Assembly: GCA_015057755.1 (NCBI GenBank)
Contig: SVDR01000001.1
Span: forward strand, 36,111 to 100,110
DNA from: Lachnoclostridium sp.
GTDB taxonomy: Bacteria; Bacillota_A; Clostridia; Lachnospirales; Lachnospiraceae
Direction of reading: 5' to 3'
Length of the DNA: 64,000 bases
Shown here: in pieces, positions 8,414 to 17,127 of the stretch
Position numbering within the stretch: position 1 is the stretch's first letter
How the letters are laid out: each line of letters starts with the position of its first letter
The notes under the pieces: model-generated
What the model was told of the DNA's origin: nothing
Databases searched by the model: none
Seen by the model: only the letters and a program-made list of their open reading frames with translations
Position numbers and translations under genes: made by a program

Positions 8414-9196
8414 TTACTTAATATATTCTCTTTTTAACTGTACTGCTGCCTCTAATGCAACGGTGCACATTAATTTCTGTGCCTCTGCAAAATCTACCAG
8501 CCATTCATCTGTCGCACGGTTTGCATGCACTGCACAGATACAACCTGTCATTACATCCAGCAGACTTCCGAGTGTCATGATCGTTTCGCCTTCCATTTCC
8601 ATATTCAGGATGCGAAGTCTCTCATACTTTTCAAGCAGATCATTGTCATGGAATACCTTTCCGACTGCCGGTCTTGCCTGCCCTGCAAAGAATGAACCAA
8701 CAGATGCTGAGATTCCCTTCCAGGATCTTACTCCAAGACGCTCACACGCATCTTCCAGACAACGGACTACCTCAAAAGAAGCGACAGCCGGATACTCCGG
8801 CGGAGCATAAAACTGACTCGCCCCCCCCATTCTCATGGCTGCTGTATTGATCACCATCTCTCCACATTTGATCTCCGGTCTTGTAACACCTGTTCCTCCG
8901 ATTCGAATCAGTGCCTTGGCACCGAGTTCGATCAATTCAACTACTGCAATCTCTGTAGACGGTGCACCAATACCTGTGGAGCAAACACTGATTGGAACCC
9001 CTTTATATGTACCGGTACCCACAGCATATTCACGATTGCTTGCCACAATCTTAAAATCATCACACAAATCTACGAACATCTTCACTCTGCCCGGATCACC
9101 AGGTAATAATACGATTTCAGCCACATCACCTTTTCTGCACATTAAGTGCGGCACTTTGCCATCGAAATTCGGATTTTCAGCAGAAACTGTCTTCAT
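8414..9196 (-). CDS. Nucleoside phosphorylase (uridine phosphorylase / PNP-I family)
   Basis: Splits nucleosides with phosphate to base plus (deoxy)ribose 1-phosphate. 260 residues of the NP-I family: IVLLPGDPGRVKMF, phosphate-binding STGIGAPSTEIAVVEL, IRIGGTGV, and the ribose-binding NMEMEGETIMTLGSL. The pattern is closest to Udp-type enzymes, but base specificity cannot be read. It is last in a unit with the nucleoside ABC transporter, which supports a role in using imported nucleosides. Codons for Met-Gly-Gly-Ala hold a run of eight G (complement of 8821-8828), a possible slippage site. Confidence 0.88.
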   Translation of the reverse strand: MKTVSAENPNFDGKVPHLMCRKGDVAEIVLLPGDPGRVKMFVDLCDDFKIVASNREYAVGTGTYKGVPISVCSTGIGAPSTEIAVVELIELGAKALIRIGGTGVTRPEIKCGEMVINTAAMRMGGASQFYAPPEYPAVASFEVVRCLEDACERLGVRSWKGISASVGSFFAGQARPAVGKVFHDNDLLEKYERLRILNMEMEGETIMTLGSLLDVMTGCICAVHANRATDEWLVDFAEAQKLMCTVALEAAVQLKREYIK

Positions 9197-9220
9197 GCTA
9201 ATTCCCCCTTCAATACATTA

Positions 9221-10141
9221 TTAACCGGCCATTCCGGCTTTCTGATTTTTCTTTTTTGCACGTGCACCCATGACCCACATACTGATAATGGTCAGAAGAT
9301 ATGGAGCCATCGATGCAAACTGAGACGGTAAACGATAAGCCTGAGCCACGTTACCTACCGCCATTGCGAAACCAAAGATGATCGAGAAGATCATCGTTAA
9401 GATCGGGTTGCCTACGCCCATGTTCTGCGCCGCAATTGCAATGAATCCACGTCCTGCAGCCATATCCGCAGTAAAATACGGAAGATAACCCATAGACAGG
9501 TACATACCGCCAAAAGAAGCAAGGATACCGGACAATACCAACGCAATAAATTTCGTCTTGCGAACATTAATACCTACAGAAGCGGCTGCATCCGGGTTCT
9601 TGCCAACCGCCTGGATACGGATTCCAAGCTGTGTTTTATTGATCAGGAACCATGCAAACACTACGGAAGCAAATGCAAAATATACCATCAGGTTGTGACC
9701 GGACACCAGGTCTCCCAGTACCGGGATCGACTCAATGACCGGAATATGTACAACCGGGAATTTTAAAGATACCAGTGTAGATGTATCCTGCTTCATACCA
9801 GTCAGAAGATATAACATATAAAGTGTTCCGCCGTTTGCAAATGTATTCAGGGCAAGGCCGGAAAGAAGAGGTCTCGCATCTAAATATAACACAAAGTAAG
9901 CAAAAATTGCAGCGATAACAATACCTGCAGCGATTCCGCAAAATACACCAACAAAAATATTCTGTGAATACGCGCTTCCGAGAACACCGCCTAATGCTGC
10001 AAACAGCATCATGCCCTCATATGCAACACAGAGGATATTCGCCTTGGCTCCGATTACAGCTGCCATTCCAACCAGGATTAGAGGAGTACTCATTCTGAGA
10101 ATAGAACCGATAAATTCTATAATAAAATCATATGTCAGCAT
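9221..10141 (-). CDS. nupQ: Nucleoside ABC transporter permease (NupQ-like)
   Basis: 306 residues, mostly membrane helices, of the BPD_transp_2 permease family that goes with BMP-type binding proteins. Recognisable stretches are TPLILVGMAAVIGAKANI, VGKNPDAAASVGINV (the coupling loop for the ATPase) and GRGFIAIAAQNMG. Its start overlaps the stop of the preceding permease by one base (TAATG), so translation is coupled. The gene order BMP-ATPase-permease-permease matches B. subtilis yufNOPQ (nupNOPQ), a guanosine importer. Confidence 0.9.
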   Translation of the reverse strand: MLTYDFIIEFIGSILRMSTPLILVGMAAVIGAKANILCVAYEGMMLFAALGGVLGSAYSQNIFVGVFCGIAAGIVIAAIFAYFVLYLDARPLLSGLALNTFANGGTLYMLYLLTGMKQDTSTLVSLKFPVVHIPVIESIPVLGDLVSGHNLMVYFAFASVVFAWFLINKTQLGIRIQAVGKNPDAAASVGINVRKTKFIALVLSGILASFGGMYLSMGYLPYFTADMAAGRGFIAIAAQNMGVGNPILTMIFSIIFGFAMAVGNVAQAYRLPSQFASMAPYLLTIISMWVMGARAKKKNQKAGMAG

Positions 10142-11250
10142 TAGTTTGCACCTCCCTGTGTTTCCATTTCACGTTTGGTGTTCTTAACAATCACACTGTG
10201 TTCCCATTGAGCCAGGAATCTTTCCGCTGCAACAAGAATGATAATGACTGCCTGAATAACACTGATGATCTCCGGAGGGATACTGGAACTGAAATTCAAC
10301 GCATCCGCGGATGTTCGGATATAAGCCAAGAACAATGCTGCCAGAGGCATATACTGTGGTTTGTTATGACAGAGAACAGCAAGCATAACACCGTCCCATC
10401 CATGGTTTGTGAGACCGCCGTACATAAATCTCTGGTAGTTTCCTAATGTCTCTAAGGTACCGCCCATACCGGAAATACAACCTGCAATCAGAGAAATACT
10501 GATGATTGTTTTTCCTACCGGCATACCAGAGTAAACCGCAAACTTCTGGTTCTCACCGATCGTTCTTGCGCTGATACCAAAACTTGTATGATACAGAAGC
10601 AAGTAACCGAAAATTACTGCAAGCACACCAAAAACCAGACCAATATGGATTCTGGAATTGCCAAACAGAACCGGTAAAACAGTAGTCTCTGAGAAGCGAT
10701 AAGAAGCCTCAAATCCTGCAGCCGGATCACGGAGCGGATTCAGGATAATATATAAACCAAGATACAAGGCTACATAGTTAATCATAAGAGAGGCTACGAT
10801 CGTAACAACGTCATAGTGAACATGAAGGATTCCCGGAATTCCCATGATCACTGCACCGGCAGCCGCACCTGCAAGAATACAAAGCGGAATGTGGATCACA
10901 GACGGAATTCCCGGAATGATCGCAACCGCCGTAGATGCAACCGCACCCGCAAAGAATGCACCTTCTGCTCCAATATTGGTCTGTCCGGCAGAGTTCACCA
11001 GACAGATCGCCGTACCTGTAAATAACAGCGGGATAAATTTGGACACGATCGTTGTAAGTCGGCTGGCGTTTTTAAGAGGTCCAATCAATAATGTCGTAAA
11101 ATCCTTTACTGCGTTATCGCTGACCGTTGCGATCAGAATAAATGCGATCACAAGGGAGATCAGAATCGCCATCGCAGTTCTTAATACCGAGAACCACATC
11201 TCAATCTGTCTTGTCTTACTTACGGATTTTGCTTTATTCAAAGATAACAC
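10141..11250 (-). CDS. nupP: Nucleoside ABC transporter permease (NupP-like)
   Basis: 369 residues, the longer of the two paired permeases, with an N-terminal extension and about ten hydrophobic segments. The motifs INSAGQTNIGAEGAFF and TIGENQKFAVYSGMPVGKT (the ATPase-coupling loop) are typical. Its N-terminus overlaps the ATPase gene by 17 nt and its end overlaps the next permease by 1 nt, as expected for subunits made in fixed ratio. The charged C-terminus KNTKREMETQGGAN is cytoplasmic. Confidence 0.9.
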   Translation of the reverse strand: MLSLNKAKSVSKTRQIEMWFSVLRTAMAILISLVIAFILIATVSDNAVKDFTTLLIGPLKNASRLTTIVSKFIPLLFTGTAICLVNSAGQTNIGAEGAFFAGAVASTAVAIIPGIPSVIHIPLCILAGAAAGAVIMGIPGILHVHYDVVTIVASLMINYVALYLGLYIILNPLRDPAAGFEASYRFSETTVLPVLFGNSRIHIGLVFGVLAVIFGYLLLYHTSFGISARTIGENQKFAVYSGMPVGKTIISISLIAGCISGMGGTLETLGNYQRFMYGGLTNHGWDGVMLAVLCHNKPQYMPLAALFLAYIRTSADALNFSSSIPPEIISVIQAVIIILVAAERFLAQWEHSVIVKNTKREMETQGGAN

Positions 11251-12829
11251 CTCCTATTTCCTCAGCACTCTGTCTTTTCAATCCGAGCATATATTCTCCT
11301 AAGATCTGCTCATCCACCTTCTTGGCATCCGGGAAATAAGCCACGATCTCTCCTTCATACATAACAAAGATGCTGTCGCTGACAGAAAGAAGCTCTGTCA
11401 GGTCCGCAGAAAACAGAAGAACCGCCGTTCTTTCTTTGTCACGCAATTCTACGATTTTCTTACGGATCATCTCCGCCGCGCCGACATCGATACCTCTTGT
11501 CGGATGACAGGAAAGCAGGAATTTCGGGTTTGACGTAAATTCACGCGCCGCAACAACTTTCTGGATATTACCGCCGGAAAGAGTTTTGATCGCCGCATCC
11601 GGTCCTTCGCACTTTACCAGGAATTCCTTAATATGGTTCAGGCTTTCTTCTTTTACTTTTTTCCAGTTTAAAAGACCGTTTTTTGAATATTCTTTTTTAT
11701 AATATCGGTCCGCAACAATGTTTTCCTGAATGCTCTGGGTCTTTGATGCTCCGTAAATCATTCGGTCCTGATGTACCAGAGATACGCCCATCTCACGGAT
11801 CTCACGAATGGATTTTACGTTACGGATAGATTTACCATTTACACAAACATCTCCGGTCTGTACCGGAAGCAGACCTGCAATCACATCCGCCAGTTCTGCC
11901 TGTCCGTTTCCCTCTACGCCTGCAACACCAAGTATCTCTCCAGCTCTCACATCAAAGGAAATGTTGGAGAATATCTTTCTCTCCTGCTTTACTCCATAAC
12001 TTAAATCACGTACTTTTAAAACGATTTCTTCCGGTTTCGCCGATTCCTTTTCAATATCCAGCATAACATCACGGCCAACCATCATTCTGGAAATATCAGC
12101 CTCTGTTACATCTTTAATATCTACTGTACCTACGGATTTACCCATTCTTAATACAGTAATACGGTCACAGATCTCACGTACTTCGTTAAGTTTATGAGAA
12201 ATAAATACAATGGAAAAACCCTGGTCTCTTAAATGTTTCAACTGTACAAACAGCTCCTTGATCTCCTGCGGAGTCAATACGGCTGTCGGCTCATCTAACA
12301 GTAAGAGCTTTGCACCTTTCAGAAGGATCTTTAAGATTTCCACTCTCTGTTTGTGACCAACGGAAAGTTTTCCCACGATCGCATCCGGATCCACTTCCAG
12401 ATCATATTTTTTTGAGGTTTCCAGGGCAAGTCTTCTTGCTTCTGCACGATCATAAAGAATTCCTTTGACCGGCTCTCCTCCAAGAACCATATTATCCGCT
12501 ACGGAAAGCTCATCCACCAACATGAAATGCTGATGAACCATACCGATTCCATAGTCCAAAGCATCTAACGGACTTGAAATCTTCTGCTCTTGTCCGGCGA
12601 TCAGGATACGCCCGCCTTCCGGCGTCTCCTGTCCGAACAGAACTTTCATCAGCGTAGTCTTACCCGCACCGTTTTCTCCAACCAGACCATGGATTTCACC
12701 TTTACGAACATTAAAATTTACATTGCTGTTCGCTACAAATCCATTTTCATAGATCTTCGTGATATTTTCCATGGTAAGCATATCATCGCCGATCTTTATA
12801 TCTTCAAACAATCTCTGCTTATCTGTCAT
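11234..12829 (-). CDS. nupO: Nucleoside ABC transporter ATPase, tandem NBDs (NupO-like)
   Basis: A duplicated ATP-binding subunit. The first half has Walker A GENGAGKTT, signature LSVGHKQRVEI and Walker B KLLLLDEPTAVL. The second half has a changed Walker A (GVEGNGQAELADV, lacking the GKS/T), signature LSGGNIQKVVAAREF, and CHPTRGIDVGA where a Walker B would be, as in the RbsA/YufO class. The longest frame reaches 12946 but runs into the terminator region. I chose the ATG at 12829 (GAGG about 11 nt upstream); ATG 12781 is an alternative. Confidence 0.88.
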   Translation of the reverse strand: MTDKQRLFEDIKIGDDMLTMENITKIYENGFVANSNVNFNVRKGEIHGLVGENGAGKTTLMKVLFGQETPEGGRILIAGQEQKISSPLDALDYGIGMVHQHFMLVDELSVADNMVLGGEPVKGILYDRAEARRLALETSKKYDLEVDPDAIVGKLSVGHKQRVEILKILLKGAKLLLLDEPTAVLTPQEIKELFVQLKHLRDQGFSIVFISHKLNEVREICDRITVLRMGKSVGTVDIKDVTEADISRMMVGRDVMLDIEKESAKPEEIVLKVRDLSYGVKQERKIFSNISFDVRAGEILGVAGVEGNGQAELADVIAGLLPVQTGDVCVNGKSIRNVKSIREIREMGVSLVHQDRMIYGASKTQSIQENIVADRYYKKEYSKNGLLNWKKVKEESLNHIKEFLVKCEGPDAAIKTLSGGNIQKVVAAREFTSNPKFLLSCHPTRGIDVGAAEMIRKKIVELRDKERTAVLLFSADLTELLSVSDSIFVMYEGEIVAYFPDAKKVDEQILGEYMLGLKRQSAEEIGGVIFE

Positions 12830-12944
12830 CCTGCTTTCATCCTCGCTTTCTATATCTTCTTCAAAAGCTTTCCAGCCTGCCATTCTTGGCCATATGAGAA
12901 TATCACTGAAATGTACAGTCATACACTCATATAGCCAAGAACGC

Positions 12945-12972
12945 AAAAAGGGGTGCGTTCAGGCACCCCTTC
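12945..12972 (-). terminator. Terminator/attenuator between bmp and the ATPase gene
   Basis: On the minus strand, AAGGGGTGC and GCACCCCTT pair with a short loop and are followed by TTTTTGCG. Placed just after the binding-protein gene, it probably lets the binding protein be made in excess of the membrane subunits. Confidence 0.75.
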
Positions 12973-12984
12973 TAGGTTCGATCA

Positions 12985-14184
12985 TTACTGTGCTGCTGCA
13001 AGAGCTTTCAGAGCATCGATATCCTCTGTGGAAGCGCCATAAGCTGTGCTAACTTCAATCTCCCCAGCGATCATCTTTTCTGCGATCTCTGTAAGCTGTG
13101 TACGAATCTCTTCCGGAACTAATGCCTGATAGAACTCGTTGTCAGCTAATGTTACACCACCATCTGCATACGGGATCTTGCTATGTGTACCCCACTCAGC
13201 TGTACCTGCGCCAACTTCTTCAACAATCGGGGAAACCATGTTGTAGTAAGCCTTGATTACGGAAGTAACGATATGTTCAGCTGTCTCTTTGCTTGTAGCT
13301 GCGATCTTTGTAGCTTCATCTGCATCTGCGCACATAGCATAGAAACCTTTTTCAAGTGCAGCATCAGCAACTGCAAGGTCACTGTTTGTTACACCTAAGA
13401 TAACATCTGCACCGCTGTTGTTCTGAGCAAGAGCCATCTCTTTTGTAAGAGCAGAGTCGTTGTGGTCACCTACGAAGGAGTATAATACTTCGATAGACGG
13501 ATCAACATACTTAACGCCTTCGATGTAAGATACAAGAGCATCAAGAACAGCTGTGGATTCCATAGCACCTACGAAACCAACTGTCTTAGCATCGTTTGCA
13601 TACTCAGCCCCAGAAGTTGTTAATAATGCTGCAAGAGCACCTGTAAGGAAGTAACCCTGGTTCTGAAGAACCTGTACAGACATTACGTTAGAGTTCTTGC
13701 CATCAGCAAAGTTCATCTCTGTATCGAAGATGAAGAACTTCTGATCCGGATATTTTGCTGCTGTGTTGCCAAGCGGCTCGATCATCGTACCGAATCCTGT
13801 AACGATAAGATCGTACTCGCCCATCTCAGCTGCCTGCATGAGTGTGCTCTCATATAAGGAAGTGTCCATATTACACTCGAACGTGGAAACATTACCGCCG
13901 TTTGCATCTGTGTAGTCCTTTAATGCTGCGTAAACGTCGTCGTTGTTTGTGCCGCCGCCAAGGCTGCCTGTTACAACAAACATGATGTTTAACTCTGCTA
14001 ACTCTGCTGCTGCCTCTGTAGCCACTTCAGCCGCTGCTGTTGTAGCTGCCTCAGTTGCTGCTTCTGTAGCCGCTGCTGTTGTGGCTGCCGCTGTTGTTGC
14101 AGCTGTTGCTCCACCGCCACAAGCTGTAAGGAGCATGGATGCTGTTAATGTTGCACTTGCAAGTGTCATTAATTTCTTTTTCAT
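12985..14184 (-). CDS. BMP-family substrate-binding lipoprotein for nucleosides
   Basis: 399 residues. A lipoprotein signal (KKKLMTLASATLTASMLLTAC, cysteine at about 22) anchors it outside the membrane. It is followed by a linker of some 40 residues made almost only of Ala, Thr and Glu, then a BMP domain (FVVTGSLGGGTNNDDVYAAL, VGFVGAMESTAVLDALVSYI, YADGGVTLADNEFYQALVPE). The start was moved from 14208 to ATG 14184, which has GAGGGAG upstream. It heads the transporter operon, with a strong promoter and tandem operator-like sites in front. Ligand is inferred from neighbours (phosphorylase, deoB) to be a nucleoside. Confidence 0.92.
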   Translation of the reverse strand: MKKKLMTLASATLTASMLLTACGGGATAATTAAATTAAATEAATEAATTAAAEVATEAAAELAELNIMFVVTGSLGGGTNNDDVYAALKDYTDANGGNVSTFECNMDTSLYESTLMQAAEMGEYDLIVTGFGTMIEPLGNTAAKYPDQKFFIFDTEMNFADGKNSNVMSVQVLQNQGYFLTGALAALLTTSGAEYANDAKTVGFVGAMESTAVLDALVSYIEGVKYVDPSIEVLYSFVGDHNDSALTKEMALAQNNSGADVILGVTNSDLAVADAALEKGFYAMCADADEATKIAATSKETAEHIVTSVIKAYYNMVSPIVEEVGAGTAEWGTHSKIPYADGGVTLADNEFYQALVPEEIRTQLTEIAEKMIAGEIEVSTAYGASTEDIDALKALAAAQ

Positions 14185-14248
14185 TGTTCTCCCTCTCTTT
14201 CCCGACATTTTACCGGATGTTATATTACTAGTTCACCTCTGTTTGTTT

Positions 14249-14285
14249 ATTCCGTGTAGCGGAATGTTGTTTCGTAAAACAGAAT
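14249..14285. promoter_or_regulatory. Tandem operator-like repeats before bmp
   Basis: An inverted repeat ATTCCG-N5-CGGAAT (14249-14265) is followed 20 bp later by a related, less perfect GTTTCG-N5-CAGAAT (14269-14285). The two 17-mers agree at 11 positions. The spacing of about two helical turns and the TTCC-GGAA dyad resemble IclR-family sites. They lie just downstream of the promoter, which suits repression by the neighbouring IclR protein. Confidence 0.55.
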
Positions 14286-14296
14286 CTTGTGTATAT

Positions 14297-14325
14297 ACTT
14301 TATCATTTTAGACAAAAAAAGTCAA
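14297..14325 (-). promoter_or_regulatory. Promoter of the bmp-nup operon
   Basis: On the minus strand TTGACT (14320-14325), 17-bp spacer, TAAAGT (14297-14302). The -35 box is nearly perfect. Confidence 0.7.
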
Positions 14326-14359
14326 CGGATTTTCTCATATTCTGTCTTTTTGCCGCATA

Positions 14360-14408
14360 AAAAACGAACACAAATGAAGATGTTTTCTCTTCATTCGCAT
14401 TCGTTTTT
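14360..14408 (-). terminator. Terminator after iclR
   Basis: A long imperfect palindrome: AAAAACGAA (14360-14368) with TTCGTTTTT (14400-14408), and AATGAAGA with TCTTCATT inside. On the minus strand it ends in a T run, closing the queA-ligA-iclR unit before the bmp promoter. Confidence 0.7.
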
Positions 14409-14413
14409 CGATT

Positions 14414-15148
14414 TTATGAAATTTGTTCGGAAATCTGTTCCGCGTATGCTTTCAAACGCTCAATCAATGTTTCGTTAATTGATTTTTCGGATTTCACAGT
14501 TGTCGTAGCAATTGCCGCAATTACGTTTCCACGATAATCGGTAATTGGACAGGAAATACCCTGAATTCCGATTTGTAACTCCTCATCGATAATCGAATAT
14601 CCCTGACGACGGATTTGTTCCAACTCGTCCATCAGCTCGTTCATTTCTGTCTTTGTATATGGCGTTTCTTTCTTTCGTTCGCTTCTCTGTAAAATATCGT
14701 AAGCCCGCTCCGGTCTCATATATGCGGCAAACACACGTCCGGAAGAAGTGCTGTACAGTGGAAGTTCATTACCTGTCTGCACCATGTAAATCGATGCGTT
14801 ACTGTTTTCCACACAATCCAGGTTGATAATCTTCTCTCCGTTCATCACACAAAGAACCACCGGATTCTGAATTTCTTTTACGAGTTGGCGCATATATGGT
14901 CGTGCTAAGGCGATCAGACTGTTCTGCTCGCGCATTCCTGAACAGATGGAATAAATCTTATAACTCAAACTATATCGTTTTGTATCTGCATTCTGCATCA
15001 CAAAATGGTTGTCCTGTAAACTTTTCAAGACACGATGAGTAGAACTTGCCGGAATTTCCAATGCTTCCGACAATTCTGATACGGACATACCAGACTCTTC
15101 TTTGCTTAAAATTTCAATCGTTTTTAATACTCTGTCAACTAGCTGCAT
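14414..15148 (-). CDS. IclR-family transcriptional regulator
   Basis: 244 residues: an N-terminal winged helix-turn-helix (about 1-65, MSVSELSEALEIPASSTHRVLKSLQ) and a C-terminal IclR effector domain (STSSGRVFAAYMRPE, GYSIIDEELQIGIQGISCPI, YRGNVIAAI). It starts 5 nt after ligA, so it is probably carried on the queA-ligA transcript. It lies immediately upstream of the nucleoside transporter operon in the same direction, and a pair of IclR-like dyads lies in that operon's promoter region. Control of nucleoside uptake is therefore a reasonable inference; the ligand is unknown. Confidence 0.9.
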   Translation of the reverse strand: MQLVDRVLKTIEILSKEESGMSVSELSEALEIPASSTHRVLKSLQDNHFVMQNADTKRYSLSYKIYSICSGMREQNSLIALARPYMRQLVKEIQNPVVLCVMNGEKIINLDCVENSNASIYMVQTGNELPLYSTSSGRVFAAYMRPERAYDILQRSERKKETPYTKTEMNELMDELEQIRRQGYSIIDEELQIGIQGISCPITDYRGNVIAAIATTTVKSEKSINETLIERLKAYAEQISEQIS

Positions 15149-15153
15149 TCCTT

Positions 15154-17127
15154 CTAATTTCTCCCCGGCAAACCGATCATTTCCAGGAAATCCACCTCAG
15201 AAATGATCGGAACTCCAAGCTCTTTCGCTTTTTTATTCTTTGAAGAATTGGATGTCACATCGTTGTTGATCAGATAACTGGTCTTTGCAGTCACAGAGCC
15301 TGTTACCTTTCCGCCCTTGGACTCGATCAGAGCCTGCAGTTCCTTTCGGTTTGCAAAATGCTCCACGGAACCGGTCACAACAAAAACCTTTCCTTCCAGA
15401 GAACTGTCACCATTCTCTGTCTGCTCGTCCTCAAATGTCAGATCGTTTAACAAATGATCCAATGCCTCATTATTCTTCTCTTCTTTAAAATACTTTACCC
15501 AGGCATCCGCAAGCACGGCACCGATGCCGTCAATGCTGCAAAGAGCCTCGGAATCTGCACTGCGCATCGCATCCAGATCGTAACGGAAATGTTTGCAGAT
15601 CATCTTGGCATTTGCCAGACCGATTCCCGCGATTCCAAGACCGTAGATCAGGCGAGGAAGTGTCGTATGGGAAGCGCTCTTGGCAGCATTTACCAGGTTT
15701 TCATAAGATTTCTCACCGAAACCTTCCATCTCCACAATCGCCTCTTTATGGCGATCCAGATGGAAAATATCCGAGAATTCATGAATGAAACCGGCTGCAA
15801 TAAACTTCTCCAGCGTCATCTCAGAAAGTCCGTCAATGTTGAGCGCATCACGGCTTACAAACAATGCAAAGCCCTTCATCTTCTTTGCCTGACAATCCGG
15901 GTTGGTGCAGTACAGGGATTTTACCTCGTTAATACTGCGGATCTCTGTGGCTCCGCTACATACAGGACAATGCTCCGGAATGTCTTTCACTCCGCTTCTT
16001 GTCAGATTATCTGCGATCTGCGGGATGATCATATTGGCTTTGTATACCGTGATCCGATCACCAACGCCCAGTTCCAAACCTTCCATGATGCTGATGTTAT
16101 GAACGCTGGCACGGCTGACAGTCGTTCCTTCCAGCTCTACCGGTTCAAACACAGCAACCGGATTGATCAGACCTGTTCTGGATGCACTCCACTCAATATA
16201 AGAAAGCGTGGTTTCCTGCAGTTCGTCTGCCCATTTGAATGCGATAGAATCACGCGGGAATTTCGCTGTTCTTCCCAGAGATGCACCATACGCGATATCG
16301 TCGTACAGAAGCACAAGTCCGTCGGACGGAATGTTGTAATCCTCCACTTTTTTCGCAAAATCCGCGATCGCATCTGCAATGGTCTCCGCAGTCACTTCCA
16401 CGGCTTCCACCATTTCAAATCCCAGACTTGACAGCCAGTTTGCCTGTTCTTTCTTGGAGTTGTGGAAATCCACACCTTCCGCCTGAACCAGTGCAAATCC
16501 CATAAATCGCACATTACGGCTGGCTGTGATCTCACTGTTTAACTGTCTGACAGAACCGCTGCATAAGTTTCTCGGATTTTTATATTTTGCATTCTCATCT
16601 GCGATGGTCGCATTGAGCTTTTCAAAATCCTCGTATGTGATGATCGCTTCTCCGCGGAGGATCAGTCTGCCCTTGTACGGAATCGACATCGGAAGATTGA
16701 CAAATGTCTTCGCGTTTCCGGTGATAACTTCGCCAATCTCTCCATTTCCGCGTGTTACAGCTTTTGCTAATTTTCCATCTTCATATGTGAGAACCACGGT
16801 CAGACCGTCCATCTTCCAGGACAGCAGTCCTTTCTGGGAACCAAGCCATTCCTTCAGTTCATCCACACTTTTTGTTTTGTTTAAAGAAAGCATCGGGCGC
16901 TCATGGCGCTCCTTCGGAAGTTCACTAAGCACCTCATAACCAACCTGCTGGGTCGGACTTCCGGCGAAGATCGTACCGGTCTCCGCCTCCAGCGCAGCCA
17001 GTTCATCGTACAGCTTATCGTACTCAAAGTTGCTCATGATCTCGCTGCTTTCCTGATAATATGCTTTCGCCGCCTCAGAAAGAATTGCAGAAAGTTCTTT
17101 CATTCTCTCTAATTTCTGCTTTATCAT
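15154..17127 (-). CDS. ligA: NAD+-dependent DNA ligase
   Basis: Seals nicks in replication and repair using NAD+. 657 residues in the standard order: domain Ia and adenylation domain with the active-site Lys in SWKMDG, OB fold, four-cysteine zinc finger (CPVC...CTNPDC, about 410-430), helix-hairpin-helix repeats, and a C-terminal BRCT domain (SLEGKVFVVTGSVEHFANRKE...SYLINNDVTSNSSKNKKAKELG, quoted in parts). It begins directly after the pseudouridine synthase gene. The nucleotide-binding KMDG is intact; the protein is slightly short, as in several Clostridia copies. Confidence 0.95.
   Translation of the reverse strand: MIKQKLERMKELSAILSEAAKAYYQESSEIMSNFEYDKLYDELAALEAETGTIFAGSPTQQVGYEVLSELPKERHERPMLSLNKTKSVDELKEWLGSQKGLLSWKMDGLTVVLTYEDGKLAKAVTRGNGEIGEVITGNAKTFVNLPMSIPYKGRLILRGEAIITYEDFEKLNATIADENAKYKNPRNLCSGSVRQLNSEITASRNVRFMGFALVQAEGVDFHNSKKEQANWLSSLGFEMVEAVEVTAETIADAIADFAKKVEDYNIPSDGLVLLYDDIAYGASLGRTAKFPRDSIAFKWADELQETTLSYIEWSASRTGLINPVAVFEPVELEGTTVSRASVHNISIMEGLELGVGDRITVYKANMIIPQIADNLTRSGVKDIPEHCPVCSGATEIRSINEVKSLYCTNPDCQAKKMKGFALFVSRDALNIDGLSEMTLEKFIAAGFIHEFSDIFHLDRHKEAIVEMEGFGEKSYENLVNAAKSASHTTLPRLIYGLGIAGIGLANAKMICKHFRYDLDAMRSADSEALCSIDGIGAVLADAWVKYFKEEKNNEALDHLLNDLTFEDEQTENGDSSLEGKVFVVTGSVEHFANRKELQALIESKGGKVTGSVTAKTSYLINNDVTSNSSKNKKAKELGVPIISEVDFLEMIGLPGRN

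Noticed and set aside
13943..14311. An Ala/Val-rich 122-codon frame on the plus strand
   Set aside because: It is the antisense reading of the Ala/Thr-rich linker of the BMP lipoprotein.
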